Below are positions 40,801 to 48,115 of a DNA stretch of 64,000 nt, piece by piece (positions within the stretch are counted from its first letter, which is position 1; every line of letters starts with the position of its first letter). The stretch is from the NCBI GenBank assembly GCA_013397115.1, contig VWZW01000843.1:310001-374000 (forward strand), given 5' to 3'. The notes under the pieces were generated by a model. It had not been told where the DNA came from and made no database searches. It saw only the letters and a program-made list of their open reading frames with translations. The stretch is from Edolisoma coerulescens (taxonomy: Eukaryota; Chordata; Aves; Passeriformes; Campephagidae). Position numbers and translations under genes: made by a program.

Positions 40801-43800
40801 GTTTAAGCCATGTTTTAATTTTTGACACAGAAAAAGATTTTTTTTTCATAAATAGTAAGAGATAGTAAGAGCATATATGTATATAGTTACCTGTCACTAC
40901 ATGACAATAATTTACTGTTTAAGTTGCCTTTTTTTCAGAGCAGTTTTGAGCTTTTCCAATATTTTCCTCTTGTAAACATCAAAGGCAATGTAGTATCTAC
41001 ACCATAGTGTGATTTGATTGTAAATCATGAACATTTGTCTTTAGTTTCACTATGAGAAACGGACCAGTGCTTTGTAAAGCTTTCTGGAAGGTAAAAGCAC
41101 AAAATAGATTGCAGAATTGCTCATTTTTAAGCTGTAACTTATTCAGTGTTGTCTGCCCATATACTCCAGAATTCCCTTTCAGAATAGCTAGAATTCTCTT
41201 TCCAGAAGCCGGACTGTAAAGTCACCAAATATAGTACTTTCTTCCTTTAAGATGCATGAAGATCAGTTAGCAGAAATACGTAATTTGACGTGAGTTTAGA
41301 CTTTTCTTTCCATTGTTTTTTAATGTTTTTAATATTGTGTTGTATTTTTTTTATAGCTTTGATGACAAAAGTAATACTTAACAATTAAAGCACATAACAT
41401 ATACACATACATTCAAGTCAAACAGGAAGAAGGAGAATTAGTGTTACTAATAAAGCTGATAGGGAGAAAGGTAGAAGAATATGCAGGGAAGGTATATTTG
41501 CACACGCATCCAGTGTATGTAAAGTACATTCAGTGATTCAAACAATGGATTGCAAGGGGAAAGACAGTAATCATGGGACAGAAAGTGTACTCAGCAATGT
41601 CACCCTTGTACTTACAAAAGTCTTTGGGGAGTGATCAGAATTGTCGTATATTGGTTGTCCGTGAGTGTCTTCACCTGTGGCCTGACTGTACATACTTTTT
41701 CTTTTTGAGTGAAGTTTTTCTTTGTTGTGTTTGTCACAGATTATTTTCTTGTCTTAACCTCAGAAGCTTCCGTCCTCCAATCATCTCCAATAAGATTAAA
41801 CATCACCCTTGCTAGAGCCAGCAGCATACGCTGCCAATGCCAATATGTCTTCATAAACTGTTTTTCCTGCTTACCTGTAATTCACTTAGATCTTTTTGTT
41901 TCTGTTTGGGTTATCTTATTTGGCAGAAAGATCATGATTATCATTAGGAAAGGTCATATGAAAATACAGTTTTTCCTCTGGCACAAGCATGTTTACTCTA
42001 GGAATTGTACCCTAGTAACTTAGAGGTTTTGTTTTGTTCAGTTAAAAACATTCGTTTTAGCTGGGGATTTTGTTTTGGTTTTTTTTTTCTCTTGCAGGAA
42101 TTCTTTATGGAACAATGACCTTAGAGCTTGGAGGAACAGTCAACATCACCTGTGAGAAAACTGGCTACAGCGCAACAATTGAATTCAAACTCAAGGTTAG
42201 TAAACTCTATGAGTGGGCACAAGAAGCAGAATGAACCTCATGTCCACTCCATAAGCTAAACAAAGGCTTCTAAACTACTTCTAGATGGCTTCTGAAAACT
42301 GCATTTGCCATCTTTGAGGCGGAAACTGATTTAAAGCTGAAAAAACAGTTTTCAAGAAGTGTGCACGTGGAGAGGGAAACTGCATTCAGTTGAAATTACA
42401 GGGAAAACATAAAAGTTGGGAGGCTGTGTTAACTGACAATTTGCCTTGTCAGTCCACAGGATACATGTGCAGCCTATCAAAAGGCCAGAGAAAATCCCTG
42501 GCAATGTTGTTGTTGTTTCTACAAAAGATAATCTCTAGCAACAAATGGTCCTTGGCAAAGCCGTGCAAGCAAACAACTGTGTCCTTCAGGATATCGTTGT
42601 GTCATTGTTTGCTGCACTATTTTCTGTTTTCCTTCCACATTTCTTAGACAATACTTTTACTCAGCAAATCTTTTAAGAAGAAGGGAAAAAGAAACTACTT
42701 ACTCAGGTTTTAGACTTCTTTTGGGGATTAAATAGGCAGAAGATACAATATTAAAGCTATCAGGGCTGTTTACAGCATATTCCATAAATTCACATTTTTC
42801 CTTAACACTAAACATATAAGCAAAAATCGTATGTTATTTAAATAAACATGAAACCATTTCTTTTTGTTTTGCAGCCTTTTTTGGGTAACAATGACAGTGT
42901 TAACCAAATATCAGGGAAAATTAAGCTTGGCAAAGAAGTTCTGGCTATTTTAGAGGGTCACTGGGTAAGTAGTGAGTGATGTTCTTTTATAAATTCTGGC
43001 TGATGGTTGAGACAGGTGAAAATAGCACTTAAATACAAAAAAGACTCATGTTTAAAAAAGTTAAGTACTGCTTATGTAGAAAGTATTCAAGAAAGTATAG
43101 AATCAACATTGTTCTACTTGCAGCTGTTAAAAGGTGGAAAAGTGCACGTTTAAGTAGTTTAGGAAGAAAATGAAATGTTGCTTTACAATGAAGCTTGTGA
43201 AATATTTTGGTATATGCATTAGTACTATGAAGAATTGTTATGGCACCAGCATGAAATATTTAAGGTTGTTTCAGTTCTGGTGAGGTGACATGGCATCTCT
43301 AGTTTTTGGGTGTGGTAATGATTCCGTTGCATCTCTGTTCCAAGCTAGAACCTAGCACAGAGGGCAGAAATTGAATTGTAAAGTTAGCGCATCTAATTAT
43401 TCTTAACTGCATGCATTCAAAAGAAAATAAATTCTTATTACAAAAAAAAAAAAGGCTTATTCCTTGCTTTTTTGTTATTTTGGCCCTCTTTGAGATAATT
43501 GCAATTAAGGTACCAATCATGTCTGTTACAGGACAGTGAAGTTACTATTAGTGACAAGAAGACAGGTGTTTCAGAGACATTCTGGAACCCAACATCTGAT
43601 ATGAAGCAGCGTAGGTTACCTAGATACACTGTGAAGTTTGAAGAGCAAGATGACTTTGAGTCAGAGAAGTAAGTTGACTTTAGAACCATGTATTAATTTT
43701 GCCAAAATAAAACTCATAGCCTTCTCCAAATTATAAGCAAATTATCATTACTTTCCCATGTTTGATGGTACTAGCCTTTGGTGATAAAAGAAAGAAAGAC

Positions 43801-46800
43801 TGTTAAATATAAGATCATTATTTATAAACCTTACAGTCATGGAAATCTTGATAGAAATGTAGATAAAACATCTATTAAAAACTGTAATATTCTCTTTGGA
43901 GGGTGGTCCATTTACTTAGCCTATAATTGAGGAAATTGTTTGCAATTATTTCTGTCAACCAGATTGCGACTCTGGTGACTCTGTATATTGTTCATTTGTC
44001 AGGCTTTGGCAGCAAGTGACAAAAGCAATAAATAATAAAGACCAAACAGAAGCTACTCATGAGAAATACATTCTGGAAGAAGCTCAGAGAAAGAGTGCCA
44101 AGGAGAGGAAACTTAAGGGTGAAGAGTGGATATGCAAGCTGTTCGATCAGGATTCAGTCACAGGAGAATGGCACTACAAATATGCTGAGTGAGTCCTGGA
44201 GTGCTTGGTAATATTGCTGAGCCTCTTCCTGAGACACAGGAGCTTATTTATGTATAACGACATAGCTGTGCTATGTTCTAGATTTTTTGGGGCATGGCAC
44301 TTTGGGATGCATTGTTCTCCCTTTTTGCCTCCTAGACTAACCAGAACAGCTACACAGATTTCCCAAACTGGAAAATATGGTACATATGGGCATACCAGCT
44401 GGAAATCAGAAAATCCAGTGCCTGAAAATCAGAGAAACCTGTGCATAGTTGGATTGAGCTATTTAATTTGTTATATATTAGAATAACTCTGAGAATAGCA
44501 GGTTTGCAGCAATAGTTATTGCTGAGACCAGTGGCTCTGCCTAGCTGTCAAATACGTCCTGCACACGAGTGTGTGTGAATCAATTTGGTTGATGCTCTAG
44601 GTCAGAAGATGAAGATGTAGCTGTCTCCCTGACTGCTGGAGGGATGCATTCTGTGTCCTCACCAGTGTTGCAAAAGTCAACTTGAAGCTGAGCCCTTTAC
44701 TAGTGACAGTTTTCACAGAGCACCCATGTTCTGCTGATTTTTTTTTCCAGTACCCAGCATGCTTCTGTATTGTAGGGATTGTAAAAGTAAAATAGCCAAA
44801 GATGATACACACAGACGATGATACACACAAAGTAACTATGAAGCCATGGATGCTGGAAGTATATTCCCATGGCTAAACCTGGGAGGCCTTTACCTTTCTG
44901 TACAAGAATGGCGATATTGAGGTTGTGGCCTAAGGGTATGTACAGGGAAGAGTACAAGAATCCTGAGTAGTCTACATGTCTCCAGCAAATTCTCAACTTG
45001 GAGGTTTCCTGGAACCAAACAAGGAATCTGTGTATTTAACAACTCTCAGTAAATTTATTTTCCATGAATTTTATTGGCTTCCTTTTAAGTTTGTGCAGAC
45101 CTTCACCACTGAAAACATCTTGCAGCGGGGAAATTCCCCAACTAGACTAAATGCTCTGTGAAGCACCCTCTCTTGGTTTGAACCCTCTAGCGCTGTTGAT
45201 GCCTCTTCCTGTTGGAAGAGTTGTGAACAGTCCAGCGGAATTGACTGCCCATACTCTTGAACCCTGTGTAAAAACCATTAGGAAAAGGACTGTACTTGAA
45301 ATCTGTTAGACTATCCCCTGCAGCTTTAAGACTTGTCTTGTTAATCTGCATTATTTCTGGTGTCCTTGAGGCCTTGTGGTTCAAGGATGTGCCACAGAAA
45401 TTTTGCTATGTGCTAGAAAGCAGTCTGCACTGTCAGCATTCCCTGGAAGAAGCCTCTCTCTCCTTTTGAGCATATAATGCTGGCTCACCACCTGGTCCAT
45501 GTAGAGAGCAGTCTTCTACGCTTACTGTGAAAGATGTGCCCAGTGAGCTGGAGCATTTGTTAAGGTATCTGGATTACAGATTTAGGCATCTGGATTACAA
45601 ACACAGAAAAGAGCAATGCCTAGTTTTTAACCCAGTTACCTTAGATGACATTTAATTCAAGTCAGGTTAAGCTCAGATGTAAGTGCAGGTCTGTGTTCAC
45701 AACATCTGAAACAGCTACAACTGTTTAAAAGGCATACAGAAGGACACAAAAGGAAATCCGTGCTTAATCTACTCTCACTAAAGCTGTGCATCAGAACGTC
45801 CTTCCTGCAGCTCACTTGCAGTTTCTGTCCTGAAAAGTCTGTAATCAGTGGAGACGTTGGTATTTGCCTTTGACTGCTTGTTGTTCTCTAATGAGCTATG
45901 TGTCTTACGCTGTTGTGGGTTTTTTTAAATTCTGTATCAGGCTGTAATTGGAAAAGCGCTCTTAAAAAATCAGAACAAGAAAACTGTGCATAGCTCATTA
46001 GTGTCTCATGAAACCAGTCTTGATTACCATTAGCCACTAAGCTAATGAAAAGCAGGTTTGAGGTAACTGATTCTTAAACTGGCCTTCCTAGGCATTTTTT
46101 AAAAGGAAAAAAAAGAAAACAGAAAGCAGTTGAAATATTTTTAAATGCCCTTAATTTCCCTGTAGTTCCAAAATAATAACTGTATCTGAAGCAAGAAGTC
46201 TCTCCACATTTGCAAATACATATGATTGGCAAAACAGATTCATAATGTTATTGTTGGTTAATATAATAGTTTGTACTCTTACCAGCTGGCTGGGGGTTTG
46301 ATCTGGATGTGAAGTTCATTTTTTGGCTCTATTGGCCCGTCAGGTTAAGACTGGACCAAAAGTAGAAGATAAGATCATGACGCCGTGTCTGATTTCTACA
46401 TAGGGAGATTTTTAGCCTCTTCATACTAAGTAGTTTCTGAGCAAGGAAATATTTCTTATTTAAATTGCTGTAGTGTTAATAATATTCTCTTTGTCTAGTA
46501 CCAGACCATGGGACCCTTTGAATGATATGATCCAGTTTGAAAAAGATGGCACAATCCAAACAAAAGTTCGACATCGGACACCAATGGTATGTTCCAGTTC
46601 TGACAGCACATGCAAGATCCAAGAACTTGTATATATTACGCATTATGTGTATAAAGATCATCAAAGCATTGGGATTGATGGGAAATGCTATTATTGTACA
46701 AAAATGTTGTTTACACAGTCCATACAATGTCTTTCACTTCTGTGTTGCATCCTAAGCGGTAAAAATTACTTGATCGGATATGAATAAAAAATATGCAAAC

Positions 46801-48115
46801 TTGAGCTCAGCAGTTTAATGTGTATTTTCCCTTAAATGAGAAGATGCACAAAATTCAGACTGCTAATACATCAGAAATTTCAACTTGGACTTCTATTAGA
46901 TATTGTGTTTTTAACTGTCACTGTTGGAAAGTGCTGCTTTGCTACAGTTCTGGTTCTCTGGAAATAACATGTAAATTTATCAATTTTAGGTTACTGTTCC
47001 AAAAATCAAAATAATGCCAGCCAGTCAGAAGAAAGGAGAGTGTGGTTTCTCATCCCCAGAGCCTGATAACCAGGATTCCTCTGGGAGTGAAGGTACGAAA
47101 AGATACATTTACATACAGAAATAATGAATTTATTTGACAACTGAAGAGTTCAGTGTCACGCATACTGTTCTTATCTCAATTTTTTTATTATGCTTTGGTT
47201 CTATCCAACATGAAGCATGTTCTGGAAAACAAAAGGAGCAGAATGGCTCGTATTTTTAATTGCAAATTCTCTAGTCTTTTTAAATGCAGTGTAGGTAAGC
47301 TTAAGTGCTGCACATATTTAATACCTAGGGAAAAAGAATGGTGTTTGTAAACTGTTTCCTTTCTCAAAAGATGAATTGTTTTAATTTGTAGATTAGTATG
47401 TGGCTGGAGGGTAGATTTTTGTTGTTGATAATGTTTGCAGAAGCTAAAGAATACAGTGAGTGTTTAAAAGATATTTCAAGCACTTAAGTTGCTGTCCTTC
47501 TGTGGTACAGGTGACTCTGAAATAAAGTTTTCAATAGAAGCTAGTTAGAAAACTTTCTCATTTTTACCATAGGTTTAGTTTGTCATTCATACTTTGTTCC
47601 TTCTATGGCAGCAGTCACTTCAGTCAATTATATCTGGCTTTTGTATCCTTCTAGCACAACTTCTGAAGCATAATACAAGAATAAGGAAAAAAGGGGCAGA
47701 CCTTGGTGAACTGCAGAGTGCCATTGAGTCTATAAAGGAAACACAGGAAGACATTAAGAGGTAGTACTAATTAAAATGGTTTAGAGAATAGTAATTTCAT
47801 AGCTTTTTTTTTTTTCCCATTAGAGGCTGGTATGTATCTTTACTCATCTGTAATGTTGATTGCTCATTGATGTTTCATAGTTTTCCTCTAAAGCTGCCTT
47901 CTGTAGGGAGCCCTAACACAGTAGAAAATGTCAAATTGTCTAGTTTGTAATTTACAGGATATTGTTTTCTATCTTACAGGGAGATCACGGCGCTACGAAA
48001 TAGAGTTGCTTCTAATTCATCACCCTGGGACTACCATTCCTTGCAGTTTAAGCACTATGTCTTCATTATACTCATGGTTCTGCTACAGCTTATCATTAAT
48101 TTCTTGTTCAAATAA
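1856..48115 (+). CDS. OSBPL8: OSBPL8 (ORP8), oxysterol-binding protein-like 8, 22 traced coding exons, 5' partial
   Basis: Coding segments (GT-AG, phase-consistent): 1856-1892, 5625-5759, 21572-21642, 24915-24995, 25853-25954, 27164-27367, 31152-31236, 32372-32543, 36229-36463, 37856-38040, 38741-38822, 39513-39611, 40071-40167, 40508-40606, 42098-42195, 42875-42964, 43532-43668, 44003-44188, 46499-46586, 46990-47092, 47655-47760, 47980-48115. They sum to 2628 nt: 875 residues and TAA. Counting from the first visible residue, I see a basic stretch (about 109-125), a PH domain (about 140-252, invariant-type Trp 242), an acidic linker (about 300-374), the lipid-transfer ORD (about 385-760) with [10 protein letters not shown] at 466-475 and the EQVSHHPP fingerprint at 495-502, a coiled coil (about 811-839) and a hydrophobic tail (857-874). 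Family knowledge: ORP8 is ER-anchored, docks to plasma-membrane phosphoinositides through its PH domain, and exchanges phosphatidylserine for PI4P. Paralogue ORP5 is less likely given the near-identity to remembered human ORP8. The start codon and about 15 residues lie upstream. Confidence 0.97.
1893..5624. other. OSBPL8 intron containing an antisense CR1 tail
   Basis: AT-rich intron of 3.7 kb. The only recognisable content is the CR1 3' fragment at about 4249-4672. Short open frames here, such as 3465-3821, show no family resemblance and have no neighbours of matching phase, so I treat them as chance. Confidence 0.8.
4249..4672 (-). mobile_element. CR1 LINE, 3'-terminal fragment, antisense to OSBPL8
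   Basis: Read on the minus strand, this is the familiar CR1 tail. It shows the conserved segment around 4561-4605 (reverse complement reads as GGAGTTGTTTAACCTGGAGA), then a 3' end with ATGATTCTATGA-like bases at about 4249-4260. It is 5'-truncated to about 420 bp, as most genomic CR1 copies are, and lies inside an OSBPL8 intron. CR1 is the dominant LINE of birds and reptiles and supports a sauropsid host. The 5' boundary is approximate. Confidence 0.88.
5625..5759 (+). CDS. OSBPL8: OSBPL8 exon encoding the N-terminal linker and the short-isoform start
   Basis: Acceptor ttgtatttcag, donor gtaaga; 135 nt. It encodes [14 protein letters not shown], then [19 protein letters not shown] and SPGPAHSHG, matching the ORP8 N-terminus (human VVANSDE...MSQRQGKEAYPTPTKDLHQ, from memory). 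The ATG at 5669-5671 sits where the shorter ORP8 isoform begins. It has A at -3 and A at +4, an acceptable but not optimal initiation context. Confidence 0.95.
10245..10262. repeat. Short (GAT)n microsatellite
   Basis: Five consecutive GAT triplets followed by a partial unit, inside the large OSBPL8 intron. Confidence 0.9.
20455..20600. repeat. GC-rich imperfect CTGGTGC-type repeats
   Basis: Variants of CTGGTGC or GGTGC recur about every 15-25 bp (CGCTGGTGGTG, GCTGGTGCCACG, CTCGTGCAGTG, CTGGTGCTGCG, GCTGGTGCGGTG). This resembles a decayed minisatellite in an otherwise AT-rich intron. No clean period can be fixed by eye. Confidence 0.5.
21572..21642 (+). CDS. OSBPL8: OSBPL8 exon (71 nt), N-terminal Ser/Lys-rich segment
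   Basis: Acceptor ttttctttaag, donor gtaagg. It encodes (G)[19 protein letters not shown] and then SKSK, matching human GFERGKEDISQNKDESSLSMSKSK. It enters in phase 1 and leaves on a codon boundary. Confidence 0.93.
21643..24914. other. OSBPL8 intron, no gene recognised
   Basis: A 3.3-kb AT-rich intron with one GC-richer patch at about 22000-22160 and another at about 24160-24330. I recognise no repeat family or exon in it. Confidence 0.75.
24915..24995 (+). CDS. OSBPL8: OSBPL8 exon (81 nt), Ser/Lys-rich N-terminal region
   Basis: Acceptor gaatttcag, donor gtgaat. It encodes [15 protein letters not shown]...KKESLK, matching ORP8. It is 27 codons long with phase-0 borders at both ends, so skipping it would keep the frame. 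Confidence 0.95.
25853..25954 (+). CDS. OSBPL8: OSBPL8 exon, basic segment preceding the PH domain
   Basis: Acceptor tatttacag, donor gtcaga. It encodes [20 protein letters not shown] and then [14 protein letters not shown], nearly identical to human ORP8. The run of Lys and Arg just before the PH domain is the kind of basic patch that helps ORP5 and ORP8 bind acidic lipids at the plasma membrane. Confidence 0.96.
27164..27367 (+). CDS. OSBPL8: OSBPL8 PH-domain exon 1
   Basis: Acceptor ttatcttctag, donor gttagt; 68 codons, phase 0 at both ends. It opens [20 protein letters not shown] and includes [20 protein letters not shown] and [17 protein letters not shown], the beta-strand core of a PH domain. 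PH domains of this family bind PI4P or PI(4,5)P2 and hold the protein at the plasma membrane. Confidence 0.97.
30811..30901. repeat. A/C-rich low-complexity tract
   Basis: About 90 bp made almost only of A runs broken by C or CCCC (AACAAAAC, AAACCCC units). It lies inside an OSBPL8 intron and gives rise to Lys/Pro/Asn-rich chance frames. Confidence 0.85.
31152..31236 (+). CDS. OSBPL8: OSBPL8 PH-domain exon 2
   Basis: Acceptor gtgttccaag, donor gtaaat; 85 nt. It encodes [20 protein letters not shown] and then IRAASESD, matching human [20 protein letters not shown]...SESD. It ends one base into the Gly codon finished by the next exon. Confidence 0.96.
31237..32371. other. OSBPL8 intron, nothing recognised
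   Basis: A 1.1-kb AT-rich intron. The minus-strand open frame at 32025-32285 has no recognisable product. Confidence 0.8.
32372..32543 (+). CDS. OSBPL8: OSBPL8 PH-domain C-terminal helix exon
   Basis: Acceptor tttgtctttag, donor gtaagt; 172 nt. It encodes [20 protein letters not shown], the PH C-terminal helix with the hallmark Trp (residue 242 of the visible protein). REGKEHDLN, then [20 protein letters not shown] and LP follow. It ends two bases into a Pro codon. Confidence 0.96.
33153..33782 (-). mobile_element. Truncated avian endogenous-retrovirus-type LTR-like repeat
   Basis: Read on +, it begins TGTAGTGGGTTGACTGTGGC. From memory this edge, followed by a TGGATGCCAGGCACCCAC-like stretch, is the terminus of an abundant interspersed LTR-type repeat in bird genomes whose other orientation ends in CA. 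It therefore probably lies on the minus strand and lacks its far end. A polypurine/polypyrimidine segment (about 33385-33430) and a row of degenerate internal repeats (about 33490-33770) follow. No gag, pol or env coding sequence is visible. The family name cannot be fixed without a repeat library. Confidence 0.6.
33490..33770. repeat. About six degenerate ~45-bp tandem units inside the LTR-like repeat
   Basis: Unit starts of the type GCTCCAGCRTGGGTC recur at about 33490 (TCCACCATGGGGGTC), 33534 (CTCCAGTGTGGGTCC), 33578 (GCTGCCACATGGGTC), 33629 (GCTGCAGCATGGGTC), 33678 (GCTCCAGCGTGGGCT) and 33730 (GCTCCAGCACAGGCC). Each is followed by a CACAGG- or CAACAGG-like core. Spacing is about 44-52 bp. 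Confidence 0.75.
33783..34384. other. Unclassified intronic stretch between LTR-like repeat and CR1
   Basis: No recognisable gene or repeat family. Its position between two transposon remnants, and its open frames without homology, suggest it may be the rest of one of them. Confidence 0.4.
34385..36075 (+). mobile_element. CR1 LINE with broken reverse-transcriptase frame, 5'-truncated, sense to OSBPL8
   Basis: Translations in shifting frames give CR1 reverse-transcriptase blocks: [10 protein letters not shown] (near 34430), [20 protein letters not shown] and [20 protein letters not shown] (34615-34800), [20 protein letters not shown] and [13 protein letters not shown] (34910-35010), a PQGSILG-type block at about 35147-35170, and [12 protein letters not shown] at about 35225-35260. 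The 3' part (35750-36075) has the CR1 tail segment GGAACAGGCTTCCTAGAGAG. Several frameshifts, stops such as the one after 35347, and FADS in place of the catalytic FADD make it dead. Boundaries are approximate. Confidence 0.88.
36229..36463 (+). CDS. OSBPL8: OSBPL8 acidic linker exon between PH and ORD
   Basis: Acceptor ttttaatag, donor gtaaaa; 235 nt. It encodes [20 protein letters not shown], then an Asp/Glu/Ser-dense run including [29 protein letters not shown] and EQSHEELGE. Human ORP8 has the matching segment. Such acidic Ser-rich linkers are typically flexible and phosphorylated (inference). Confidence 0.97.
37856..38040 (+). CDS. OSBPL8: OSBPL8 ORD exon 1
   Basis: Acceptor ttcatcctag, donor gtaagt. 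It encodes [20 protein letters not shown], then [20 protein letters not shown] and [20 protein letters not shown]. The [20 protein letters not shown] block marks the start of the lipid-transfer domain and the lid region of ORP5/8-type ORDs. Confidence 0.97.
38741..38822 (+). CDS. OSBPL8: OSBPL8 ORD exon 2
   Basis: Acceptor tgtttcacag, donor gtgtac; 82 nt. It encodes [20 protein letters not shown] and [25 protein letters not shown] is the family-wide block just before the PYNPILGE motif. Confidence 0.96.
39513..39611 (+). CDS. OSBPL8: OSBPL8 ORD exon 3 with the PYNPILGE motif
   Basis: Acceptor cttctgtttag, donor gtagct; 33 codons, phase 0 at both ends. It encodes [20 protein letters not shown], then [13 protein letters not shown]. 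The KPYNPILGE segment contributes residues that contact the PI4P head group in solved ORD structures. The final EQ begins the OSBP fingerprint. Confidence 0.97.
39789..39811. repeat. (AG)11 microsatellite
   Basis: Eleven uninterrupted AG dinucleotides plus G, in the intron between the two fingerprint-bearing ORD exons. Confidence 0.95.
40071..40167 (+). CDS. OSBPL8: OSBPL8 ORD exon 4 with the VSHHPP fingerprint
   Basis: Acceptor tttccaacag, donor gtaaat; 97 nt. It encodes [20 protein letters not shown] and [13 protein letters not shown]. It completes the ORP signature EQVSHHPP, whose His pair (residues 499-500 of the visible protein) is needed for PI4P binding across the family. Confidence 0.98.
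40508..40606 (+). CDS. OSBPL8: OSBPL8 ORD exon 5
   Basis: Acceptor gaatttcag, donor gtagtg. It encodes [20 protein letters not shown] and [13 protein letters not shown], matching the ORD beta-barrel strands of ORP8. Confidence 0.96.
42098..42195 (+). CDS. OSBPL8: OSBPL8 ORD exon 6
   Basis: Acceptor ttctcttgcag, donor gttagt. It encodes [20 protein letters not shown] and [12 protein letters not shown], continuing the ORD barrel. Confidence 0.97.
42875..42964 (+). CDS. OSBPL8: OSBPL8 ORD exon 7
   Basis: Acceptor gttttgcag, donor gtaagt; 30 codons, phase 0 at both ends. It encodes [20 protein letters not shown] and [10 protein letters not shown], matching human ORP8. Confidence 0.96.
43532..43668 (+). 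CDS. OSBPL8: OSBPL8 ORD exon 8
   Basis: Acceptor tctgttacag, donor gtaagt. It encodes [40 protein letters not shown] and DFESEK. The FWNP motif is shared by ORP family members. Confidence 0.96.
44003..44188 (+). CDS. OSBPL8: OSBPL8 ORD C-terminal helical exon
   Basis: Acceptor ttcatttgtcag, donor gtgagt; 186 nt with matching entry and exit phase. It encodes [40 protein letters not shown] and [20 protein letters not shown]. The E-K-x-x-L-E-E-x-Q-R pattern is the conserved C-terminal ORD helix. Confidence 0.97.
46499..46586 (+). CDS. OSBPL8: OSBPL8 ORD final exon
   Basis: Acceptor tttgtctag, donor gtatgt. It encodes [20 protein letters not shown] and TKVRHRTPM, with the RPWDPLND motif that closes the ORD in ORP5 and ORP8. 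Confidence 0.97.
46990..47092 (+). CDS. OSBPL8: OSBPL8 post-ORD linker exon
   Basis: Acceptor caattttag, donor gtacga. It encodes [20 protein letters not shown] and [14 protein letters not shown]. The ends match ORP8 (VPK near the start, SSPEPD..DSSGSE at the end), while the middle differs clearly from remembered human sequence. Confidence 0.93.
47655..47760 (+). CDS. OSBPL8: OSBPL8 coiled-coil exon
   Basis: Acceptor atccttctag, donor gtagta. It encodes [20 protein letters not shown] and [15 protein letters not shown]. The heptad-like [17 protein letters not shown] matches the ORP8 coiled coil beside the membrane anchor. Confidence 0.95.
47980..48115 (+). CDS. OSBPL8: OSBPL8 terminal coding exon with C-terminal membrane anchor
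   Basis: Acceptor tatcttacag. It encodes [27 protein letters not shown] and then [18 protein letters not shown], ending at TAA (48113-48115). The 18-residue hydrophobic end is a tail anchor that fixes ORP8 in the endoplasmic reticulum, with almost nothing left on the lumenal side. Confidence 0.97.

Larger units (their letters stand above)
36464..47654. other. OSBPL8 introns across the ORD-coding part
   Basis: Introns longer than 300 bases here are 36464-37855, 38041-38740, 38823-39512, 39612-40070, 40168-40507, 40607-42097, 42196-42874, 42965-43531, 43669-44002, 44189-46498, 46587-46989 and 47093-47654. All are AT-rich and I recognise no gene in them. The only clear repeat is the (AG)n run at 39789-39811. 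Within 44189-46498, the stretch 44720-45500 is GC-richer and could be an old repeat, but I cannot name it. Confidence 0.75.
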
